Below, piece after piece: positions 1-5,757 of a stretch of 6,049 bases of DNA. Numbering within the stretch: position 1 is the first letter of the stretch; the number at the start of each line of letters is the position of its first letter. The DNA lies in the NCBI GenBank assembly GCA_029052085.1, contig JAIDJS010000033.1:1-6049 (forward strand), given 5' to 3'. Both the position numbers and the translations under genes were made by a program. The notes beneath the pieces are model-generated. The model was not told the origin of the DNA, ran no database searches, and saw only the letters and a list, made by a program, of their open reading frames with translations. The stretch is from Eubacterium sp. (GTDB lineage Bacteria > Bacillota > Clostridia > Oscillospirales > Acutalibacteraceae).

Positions 1-53
1 ATTTAGTAATATATATACACTATATTGATACTTAACTTTTTTCGGAGGTTATA

Positions 54-2030
54 ATGGCTAAGAAAAACGAATACGGCAATGATAGTATTAAATCGCTTAA
101 AGGTGCGGATCGTGTAAGAAAAAGACCGGCAGTTATTTTCGGTTCCAACGATATACTCGGATGCCAGCATTCAATTTTTGAAATTATGTCAAACTCAATA
201 GATGAAGCAAGAGAGGGCAGGGGCAACAAAATTGTTGTAACTAAGTTTGAAGACGGCTCTGTTGAGGTGCAGGACTTTGGCGCAGGTATCCCTGTTGATT
301 TTAATAAAGCCGAAAATGAATATAACTGGAAGCTTCTTTTCTGTGAAATGTATGCAGGCGGTAAATATGATGATGAGGCTGATAACTATGAATACTCACT
401 TGGCTTAAACGGTCTTGGTTTATGTGCAACGCAGTATGCTTCCGAATATATGGATGCGGAAATTCATGCCAATGGCTATTGCTATACGCTTCATTTTGAA
501 AAAGGTGAAAATGTCGGCGGACTGAAAAAGGAGCCATACGGCAAAAAAGATACAGGTTCAAGAATCAGATGGAAGCCCGATTTAGAGGTTTTTACTGCCA
601 TAAATGTGCCAACTGAATTCTTTCATGAAACGATGAAAAAGCAGGCTATTGTTAATGACGGCATTACATTTATATTCAAAAACCAGGTTGGCTCCAAATT
701 TGAAACAACAGAATACTGCTATGCGAACGGTATTCGTGATTATGTGAATGAGCTTGCCGGAGATACTGCTTTTACGGCTCCGCAATACTGGGAATGTGAC
801 CGTGTTGGTAAAGACAGAGAGGATTTAAGCGAGTATAAGCTGAAAATCAAAGCGGCTTTGTGCTTTTCGCAAAAAACACAGTTAAAGGAATATTATCATA
901 ATTCAAGTTTTCTTGAGCATGGCGGTTCTCCTGAAAAGGCTTTTAGGAGCGCATTTGTGAATCAGATTAATACGTATCTTAAAGCAAACAATAAATACAC
1001 TAAATCCGATTCACAAATTAATGTTCAGGATATTGAGGACATACTTATCTTTGTTGTATCCTCATTTTCAACACAAACCTCTTATGAAAATCAAACGAAA
1101 AAGTCTATAACAAATAAATTTATTCAGGATGCGATGACGGATTTCTTTCGCAAGCAGCTTGAGGTATATTTTATTGAAAATAAGCTTGAAGCAGAAAAAA
1201 TTGCCGATCAGGTTTTAATCAATATGAGAAGCCGTGTTAAGGCTGAAAATACAAGAAAAAGCTTAAAGAATACGTTACAGACCAAAATGGATATGACAAA
1301 TCGTATCCAGAAATTTGTTGACTGCCGTTCAAAGGATGTTAACGAAAGAGAAATATTTATCGTAGAGGGAGATTCTGCTCTCGGTGCCTGCAAGCAGGCC
1401 AGGGATGCAAACTTTCAGGCAATTATGCCCATCAGAGGCAAAATACTCAACTGCTTAAAATGTGAATATGATAAGATTTTCAAAAGTGAAATTATTACAG
1501 ATTTAATTAAGGTTCTCGGCTGCGGTGTTGAGGTTCGTTCAAAAGCAGCAAAAGGGCTTTCTGAATTTGATATGAATAATTTCCGCTGGAGCAAGGTTCT
1601 CATCTGTACGGATGCCGATGTAGACGGCTTCCACATCAGAACTCTTGTTTTAACAATGATATATCGTCTTATGCCTCAGCTTATAGAGCAGGGCAAGGTG
1701 TATATAGATGAATCTCCGCTTTATGAGGTTACATGCAAAGATCAGACTTATTTTGCATATAACGAAATGGAGATGGACAGAATTAAAGAAGAAATCGGAA
1801 ATCAGAAATATACCGTTCAGCGTTCAAAAGGTCTTGGCGAAAACGAGGCAGATATGATGGCTCTTACAACCATGAATCCTGCAACAAGAAGGCTTATTCT
1901 TGTTACTCCTGACGAAGCTGAAAAAACATCACAGATTTTTGATTTGCTGCTTGGGGACAACCTTGAGGGCAGAAAACAATATATAACGGATTTCGGCAGT
2001 CTTTATATAGATGCTGCTGATGTCAGCTGA
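54..2030 (+). CDS. parE: Divergent type IIA DNA topoisomerase subunit B (GyrB/ParE-like)
   Basis: This is the ATPase and Toprim subunit of a type IIA topoisomerase, expected to drive ATP-dependent duplex passage with the A subunit encoded next. The 658 residues match the usual Gram-positive GyrB/ParE length and lack the large proteobacterial insert. The GHKL ATPase comes first: N-box Glu43, Asn47 and Asp50; Asp74 in DFGAGIP; a Gly-rich lid at 115-122; DTGSRIRW at 166-173. The transducer follows, with the QTK lysine at 349. The Toprim domain has EGDS at 438-441 and DADVDG at 520-525, and the C-terminal QRSKGLGE lies at 589-596. The ATG follows GGAGG (44-48) with a five-base spacer. Any promoter lies mostly before the window. 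Framework positions are unusually divergent: EGDSALGA for EGDSAGGS, LGLNGLG for GGLHGVG, and Ala77 for the Arg of DNGRGIP. The family is certain. The parE symbol is by analogy and rests on the partner's C-terminal domain; a second gyrase-like enzyme is the alternative. Confidence 0.9.
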   Translation: MAKKNEYGNDSIKSLKGADRVRKRPAVIFGSNDILGCQHSIFEIMSNSIDEAREGRGNKIVVTKFEDGSVEVQDFGAGIPVDFNKAENEYNWKLLFCEMYAGGKYDDEADNYEYSLGLNGLGLCATQYASEYMDAEIHANGYCYTLHFEKGENVGGLKKEPYGKKDTGSRIRWKPDLEVFTAINVPTEFFHETMKKQAIVNDGITFIFKNQVGSKFETTEYCYANGIRDYVNELAGDTAFTAPQYWECDRVGKDREDLSEYKLKIKAALCFSQKTQLKEYYHNSSFLEHGGSPEKAFRSAFVNQINTYLKANNKYTKSDSQINVQDIEDILIFVVSSFSTQTSYENQTKKSITNKFIQDAMTDFFRKQLEVYFIENKLEAEKIADQVLINMRSRVKAENTRKSLKNTLQTKMDMTNRIQKFVDCRSKDVNEREIFIVEGDSALGACKQARDANFQAIMPIRGKILNCLKCEYDKIFKSEIITDLIKVLGCGVEVRSKAAKGLSEFDMNNFRWSKVLICTDADVDGFHIRTLVLTMIYRLMPQLIEQGKVYIDESPLYEVTCKDQTYFAYNEMEMDRIKEEIGNQKYTVQRSKGLGENEADMMALTTMNPATRRLILVTPDEAEKTSQIFDLLLGDNLEGRKQYITDFGSLYIDAADVS

Positions 2031-2054
2031 TTATAGTTAAGGAGGTCAATTATT

Positions 2055-4295
2055 ATGGCAAGAAGAAAAAAGAATACGCCTGATGATAACAGCACCCTTA
2101 ACGAAAACGTGCATATTGAAAATGCAGGCACTGTAACAAGTGAAATTATTACGAACACCTTAGTTAATAACTTTATGCCCTATGCAATGAGCGTAATTTT
2201 ATCACGTGCTATTCCTGAAATAGACGGATTGAAGCCATCGCATCGAAAATTGCTTTATACTATGTATAATATGGGGCTATTAAAGGGCGGCACAATAAAA
2301 AGTGCAAATATTGTCGGCAGAACCATGCAGCTTAACCCTCATGGCGATGCTTCTATTTATGAAACAATGGTGCGTCTTTCAAGGGGCAATGAATCTCTTT
2401 TATATCCGTTTGTTGAATCAAAGGGTAACTTCGGTAAGGCATATTCAAAAAATATGATGTATGCCGCATCACGATATACCGAAGCAAAGCTTGCGCCTAT
2501 CTGCAAAGAGCTTTTCGATGATATTGATAAAGATACGGTTGATTTCGTGGATAACTATGATAATACCATGAAAGAGCCACGCCTTCTTCCTGTAACATTT
2601 CCATCCATTTTGTGTAATGTTACAACAGGTATTGCTGCAGGTATGGCTTCCTCAATAGCTTCATTTAATCTTAAAGAGGTTTGTGAAACAACGATTGCTA
2701 TTATGAAAAATCCAGATCACGTTGTTTCCGATACATTGATTGCTCCCGATTTTGTCGGCGGCGGTTATATCATTTACGATAAGAACGAGCTTGAAAAAAT
2801 TTATGCAACGGGCAGAGGCTCGGTAAAAGTTCGTTCAAAATATACCTATGACAAATCTTATAACTGTATTGACATTACAGCAATCCCTCCTACAACAACC
2901 TCTGAAGCTGTTATTGATAAGATTATTGAGCTTGTTAAGGCTAATAAAATCAAAGAAATTTCCGATATACGTGATGAAACAGATTTAAAAGGTCTTAAAA
3001 TTACAGTTGATTTAAAAAGGGGAGTTGACCCTGACAAGCTTATGGCAAGGCTTTATAAGGCTACACCGCTTGAGGATTCCTTTTCCTGTAATTTCAATGT
3101 ACTTATTAACGGAGTTCCGAAGGTCAGAGGAGTCAGAGAGCTTCTTGATGAATGGATATCATTCCGCTTAAATTGCATTAAACGCAGAATTAATTTCAGT
3201 CTTGAAAAGAAAAGAAGACAGCTGCATCTTTTAAAAGGTCTGTCAAAAATATTGCTTGATATTGATAAGGCAATTAAAATTGTCAGAGAAACCGAAAGTG
3301 AATCGGAAGTTGTTCCAAACCTTATGATTGGCTTTGGAATTGATGAAATTCAGGCTGAATATGTTGCTGAAATCAAGCTTCGTCATTTAAACAGAGAGTA
3401 TATTTTAAAAAGAATTAAAGATATTGAAACTCTTGAGGATGAAATTGCTGACCTTGAAAAAACACTTTCAAGCAACAACAGAATGAAAAAAATCATTATC
3501 AGCGAGCTTGAGAATGTTATCAATAAATATGATACAGGCAGAAAAACAGAAATCCTTTATGATATTTCCGATGAAGATGTTGAAGTAGAAAGCGCAGCAG
3601 CCGATTATCCGGTTACTATGTTCATAACAGAAGGCGGCTATGCTAAAAAAATCAGAACCGCTAATCTGCGTATGAGCGGTGAGCAAAAGGTTAAAGAGGG
3701 CGATAAAATCCTTGAAGCGGTCGAATGCTCGAATAAGGATGAAATACTTGCTTTCTCAAATAAAAACCAAGTATATAAGGCAAAGATAGATGACTTTCAG
3801 GACACGAAAGCGTCTGTACTCGGCGAATATGTACCCTCTAAGCTTAATATGGAAGAGGGCGAGGAAATTGCATATATTGCCGTATTCAGCGAGTATAAGG
3901 GCTATATGATTTTTGTTTTTGAAAACGGAAAAATCGCAAAAGTGGATATGTCTGCTTATGAAACAAAAACGAACCGCAAAAAGCTTATAAATGCTTACAG
4001 TGATAAGGCTCCGCTTGCTGCCGCTTTGTATCTTCCTGAGGATACAGATATTGTTATTTGCGGCTCTAACGGAAGAAAGCTTCTTTTAAATACAGCATCC
4101 GTATTGCCTAAAACAACCAAGAATACGCAGGGTGTTCAGGCAATGACGCTTAAAAAGAAGAATGATAAAGTTGCTTCTGTTCATCTTTACACTGAGGGTG
4201 AATTTGAAAAGCCTTATAGATACAGACCTAAAAATCTTCCTGCTGCCGGTGCATTGCCAAGCGCATCCGATATCGGCGAACAGCTTACTTTTTAA
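2055..4295 (+). CDS. parC: Divergent type IIA DNA topoisomerase subunit A (GyrA/ParC-like)
   Basis: This is the DNA breakage-reunion subunit, partner of the preceding gene: 24 bases separate them and an AAGGAGG (2039-2045) precedes the ATG by nine bases. It has 746 residues. The winged-helix region contains MSVILSRAIP (45-54) and DGLKPSHRK (57-65). The quinolone-region helix is NPHGDASIYE (94-103). The catalytic Arg140-Tyr141 sits in AASRYTEAKL. The tower follows with DFVDNYDN (163-170) and TTGIAAGMAS (190-199). A long basic helical region and the C-gate motif FGIDEIQAE (427-435) lead to a C-terminal domain from about 518. That domain shows about four repeated blade-like strand units, near 518, 562, 616 and 665, and lacks a QRRGGRG-type GyrA box. 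By family knowledge, loss of the box impairs DNA wrapping and negative supercoiling, which favours a topoisomerase IV-like decatenase or relaxase. Oddities are Ala99 and Glu103 at the quinolone positions, Asn94 for a conserved His, and a rewritten loop before the catalytic Tyr. Family certain, ParC versus GyrA paralogue less so. Confidence 0.88.
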   Translation: MARRKKNTPDDNSTLNENVHIENAGTVTSEIITNTLVNNFMPYAMSVILSRAIPEIDGLKPSHRKLLYTMYNMGLLKGGTIKSANIVGRTMQLNPHGDASIYETMVRLSRGNESLLYPFVESKGNFGKAYSKNMMYAASRYTEAKLAPICKELFDDIDKDTVDFVDNYDNTMKEPRLLPVTFPSILCNVTTGIAAGMASSIASFNLKEVCETTIAIMKNPDHVVSDTLIAPDFVGGGYIIYDKNELEKIYATGRGSVKVRSKYTYDKSYNCIDITAIPPTTTSEAVIDKIIELVKANKIKEISDIRDETDLKGLKITVDLKRGVDPDKLMARLYKATPLEDSFSCNFNVLINGVPKVRGVRELLDEWISFRLNCIKRRINFSLEKKRRQLHLLKGLSKILLDIDKAIKIVRETESESEVVPNLMIGFGIDEIQAEYVAEIKLRHLNREYILKRIKDIETLEDEIADLEKTLSSNNRMKKIIISELENVINKYDTGRKTEILYDISDEDVEVESAAADYPVTMFITEGGYAKKIRTANLRMSGEQKVKEGDKILEAVECSNKDEILAFSNKNQVYKAKIDDFQDTKASVLGEYVPSKLNMEEGEEIAYIAVFSEYKGYMIFVFENGKIAKVDMSAYETKTNRKKLINAYSDKAPLAAALYLPEDTDIVICGSNGRKLLLNTASVLPKTTKNTQGVQAMTLKKKNDKVASVHLYTEGEFEKPYRYRPKNLPAAGALPSASDIGEQLTF

Positions 4296-4315
4296 ATTTT
4301 AATCATATTATAAAC

Positions 4316-4379
4316 GCGTACTGTTTTGATACAATGAGGAATGAAATCTGTTTCTTGTGCAGTCTCAAAACAGTATCGC
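4316..4379. repeat. Long inverted repeat between topoisomerase operon and secG
   Basis: Two perfect 11-base complementary arms, 4319-4329 (TACTGTTTTGA) and 4365-4375 (TCAAAACAGTA), flank a 35-base loop. Three further pairs, GCG 4316-4318 with CGC 4377-4379, can form if T4376 bulges out. It begins about 20 bases after the parC-like stop codon. No T-tract follows the right arm, so it is not a standard intrinsic terminator. It could be an mRNA 3'-end stabiliser, a factor-dependent stop, a structured RNA or a small mobile-element relic. The structure is seen directly; the role is unknown. Confidence 0.6.
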
Positions 4380-4424
4380 AGTTAACGCAAAAACTATTGA
4401 AGTCAATTAATGCCAAAAAAATGC

Positions 4425-4453
4425 TTGCATTATGAAGCTTATTGTGATATAAT
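4425..4453 (+). promoter_or_regulatory. Sigma-A type promoter for secG
   Basis: TTGCAT (4425-4430) serves as the -35 and TATAAT (4448-4453) as a consensus -10, separated by an ideal 17 bases. TGA directly before the -10 gives an extended TGn element. Transcription would begin near 4460, leaving a leader of about 30 bases before the secG start. This makes secG a separate transcription unit from the topoisomerase operon. Confidence 0.85.
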
Positions 4454-4474
4454 CCATTAGTATCAATTATCTAT

Positions 4475-4479
4475 GGAGG
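4475..4479 (+). promoter_or_regulatory. Ribosome binding site that fixes the secG start
   Basis: GGAGG at 4475-4479 abuts an in-frame ATG at 4480, which has no spacer and so cannot be the start served by this site. The next in-frame ATG, at 4489, lies nine bases downstream, a normal distance, and is therefore chosen as the start. Confidence 0.8.
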
Positions 4480-4488
4480 ATGTTTACG

Positions 4489-4740
4489 ATGCTTTGGTAT
4501 CATTATGTTTTCGGTGCTGTTCTTATTGTAGCATCAATTATTATTACAATTACCGTTCTTATGCAAGAGGGCAGATCACAGAATCTTTCCGGTGCGATTG
4601 CCGGTGGTGCAGAAACTTTTCTTGGAAAAGCAAAGGCTCGTACAATTGAGGCTAAGCTTGAAAAGATGACAAAGTGGCTTATTGTTGCTTTCTTTGTTAT
4701 TGTTTTGGCTGCGTTCTTTATTTTCCTCTTTATTGGCTAA
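4489..4740 (+). CDS. secG: Preprotein translocase subunit SecG
   Basis: SecG is the small accessory subunit of the SecYEG channel in the cytoplasmic membrane, where it assists SecA-driven protein export. The protein has 83 residues, typical of Gram-positive SecG. A first membrane segment spans about residues 7-25. A cytoplasmic loop carries the family signature QEGRSQNLSGAIAGGAETF (26-44), with LGKAKARTIEAKLEKMTKW after it. A second membrane segment spans about 64-82. The start at 4489 is preferred over the in-frame ATG at 4480, which directly touches the Shine-Dalgarno sequence. The gene has its own strong promoter (4425-4453) and an intrinsic terminator ten bases after its stop codon, so it appears to be mainly monocistronic. 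In many Firmicutes secG is followed by rnr and smpB; here it is followed by an exonuclease of another family. Identification is secure from the loop motif and the two-helix layout. Confidence 0.95.
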   Translation: MLWYHYVFGAVLIVASIIITITVLMQEGRSQNLSGAIAGGAETFLGKAKARTIEAKLEKMTKWLIVAFFVIVLAAFFIFLFIG

Positions 4741-4750
4741 GAAAAAACAG

Positions 4751-4781
4751 TAACCTTGCGTTATGCAAGGTTATTTTTTTT
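4751..4781 (+). terminator. Intrinsic terminator after secG
   Basis: A perfect nine-pair stem, TAACCTTGC (4751-4759) with GCAAGGTTA (4765-4773), closes a five-base GTTAT loop and is followed at once by eight T residues (4774-4781). An A-run at 4742-4747 lies just before it, so it might work weakly in the other direction. It ends the secG transcript and lies only 19 bases before the exonuclease start codon. Confidence 0.92.
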
Positions 4782-4790
4782 GCAGAAAAC

Positions 4791-4794
4791 GGAG
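4791..4794 (+). promoter_or_regulatory. Ribosome binding site that fixes the exonuclease start
   Basis: GGAG at 4791-4794 lies six bases before ATG 4801. The reading frame remains open upstream to a TTG at 4756, but that codon is inside the secG terminator stem and has no ribosome binding site, so 4801 is the start. Confidence 0.75.
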
Positions 4795-4800
4795 TATATT

Positions 4801-5673
4801 ATGTTCTATGTTATTTTCGATTTGGAATGGAATAATGCCTATGATTACAGACTGAAGAAAGGCATGAATGAAATTATTGAAATCGGCGCTATAAAATTAG
4901 ATGAAAAATTGAATATAGTAGACACCTTTAAGCAGTTGATTAAACCAAAGCTTTCAAATAAGCTTTCTTCAAGGTTTAAAAATCTTACACATATTTCTAT
5001 GGATGAAATTGATAATTCCGGAATTGCTTTTGAAGATGCAATAAATGATTTTGCCAGATGGAGCGGGGGAGAGAACAGCGTTTTTCTCAGCTGGTCCAAC
5101 AGTGATTTATATGTACTTATTGATAATTTCAAAAAATTTATAGGTGTTTCATCTATAGATTTCATCAAAAAATACGCTGATCTGCAAAAGTATTGTCAGT
5201 CCTTTATCAAATGTGATACCTCAAACCAGATCAGTCTTGCCAACTGTGCTGAAATATTTGAAATAAACGTTAATACGGAAAGCCTGCATCGTGCATTGGA
5301 AGATTGCTATGTTTCAGCTGAATGTTTTAAAAAGGTTTTTAATGATCATTTCCCGGAATTTGTTGTTGACTGTGATAAAGCATTCTTTGAAAGGCTTGTT
5401 TTTAAGCCGTTTTTTCTTACTAAAAGTATTTCCGAAGATTACAATGTGAATAATGAAGTTTTAAATTGCCCATACTGTAAATCAAATATGCGTGTTTTGA
5501 AAAGATACGAATCTGTTAATAAATCTTTCCGAACGGTTTGCGAGTGTTCAAAATGCAACAAAAAATTCTGGGCCTTTGTAAGAGCTAAAAAAACTTATGA
5601 CGGCATTGTTGTAACCAAAAAAATCAATATTATGAACAAGAAGCGGGCTGAAAGATTCAATCATACCGAATAA
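4801..5673 (+). CDS. DEDDh 3'-5' exonuclease with C-terminal zinc ribbon
   Basis: This is a predicted metal-dependent 3'-5' exonuclease of the DEDDh (RNase T/DnaQ-like) superfamily, 290 residues long and probably cytoplasmic. It most resembles the KapD-like branch in its FDLEW first motif. The catalytic set is complete: Asp7 and Glu9 in FDLEW, Asp102 in LSWSNSDLYVL, and His163 and Asp168 in HRALED. After the nuclease domain (about 1-182) comes a linker and then a zinc-ribbon-like module (about 221-275) with two CxxC pairs, Cys223/Cys226 and Cys249/Cys252, plus Cys247. The module may bind nucleic acid or a partner. No signal peptide or membrane segment is seen. The start at 4801 rests on GGAG and on the first motif beginning at residue 6. 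It lies just behind the secG terminator with no clear promoter, so expression may depend on read-through or on an unrecognised promoter inside secG. The substrate (RNA, DNA or small oligonucleotide) cannot be told from sequence. Confidence 0.85.
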   Translation: MFYVIFDLEWNNAYDYRLKKGMNEIIEIGAIKLDEKLNIVDTFKQLIKPKLSNKLSSRFKNLTHISMDEIDNSGIAFEDAINDFARWSGGENSVFLSWSNSDLYVLIDNFKKFIGVSSIDFIKKYADLQKYCQSFIKCDTSNQISLANCAEIFEINVNTESLHRALEDCYVSAECFKKVFNDHFPEFVVDCDKAFFERLVFKPFFLTKSISEDYNVNNEVLNCPYCKSNMRVLKRYESVNKSFRTVCECSKCNKKFWAFVRAKKTYDGIVVTKKINIMNKKRAERFNHTE

Positions 5674-5674
5674 A

Positions 5675-5688
5675 TGTAAAAATTTACA
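5675..5688. repeat. Short inverted repeat after the exonuclease gene
   Basis: TGTAAA (5675-5680) and TTTACA (5683-5688) form six-base inverted arms around two A residues, starting two bases after the exonuclease stop codon. The loop is too small for a good hairpin and no T-tract follows, so it is a poor terminator. The symmetry would suit a dimeric repressor site near the next gene's promoter, but the match may be chance in AT-rich DNA. Confidence 0.35.
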
Positions 5689-5697
5689 AAAAATTTC

Positions 5698-5726
5698 TTT
5701 ATTAGTGTTGAAATATATAGTATAAT
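5698..5726 (+). promoter_or_regulatory. Probable promoter of the downstream membrane protein gene
   Basis: A consensus -10, TATAAT, lies at 5721-5726, about 30 bases before the next start codon. At a 17-base spacing the -35 position is TTTATT (5698-5703), a weak match. A better-looking TTGAAA at 5708-5713 is only seven bases from the -10 and cannot pair with it. The promoter is therefore plausible but possibly weak or activator-dependent. Confidence 0.5.
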
Positions 5727-5757
5727 ATTAAATATTTCTTGTTTTGGAGGTAAAAAA

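Noticed and set aside
1..53. Promoter for the topoisomerase operon at TATATT (21-26)
   Set aside because: The matching -35 would fall before or at the window edge, and the region is a simple TA-rich run, so it cannot be supported.
301..561. Minus-strand open frame of 86 codons rich in His and Tyr, opposite the ATPase domain
   Set aside because: It is antisense to conserved GHKL motifs, and its composition simply mirrors the codons of the real gene.
4316..4379. Inverted repeat read as the intrinsic terminator of the topoisomerase operon
   Set aside because: No run of T follows the right arm, and the loop of about 35 bases is longer than usual.
4341..4385. A 14-residue leader peptide frame (starting MKSVSCAVSK) within the inverted repeat
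   Set aside because: The GAGG before it is only about two bases from the ATG, the peptide has no run of regulatory codons, and no attenuator with a T-tract follows.
4756..4800. TTG-initiated extension of the exonuclease by 15 residues
   Set aside because: The TTG lies inside the secG terminator stem, has no Shine-Dalgarno sequence, and the extension precedes the first catalytic motif. ATG 4801 has GGAG at proper spacing.
4845..5168. Minus-strand open frame of 107 codons across the exonuclease gene
   Set aside because: It is antisense to a gene with complete catalytic motifs, has no recognisable domain and is best explained as a shadow frame.
5708..5726. TTGAAA and TATAAT read as a promoter pair
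   Set aside because: The spacer is only seven bases, far too short for a -35/-10 pair. Only the -10 is retained, with a weak upstream -35.
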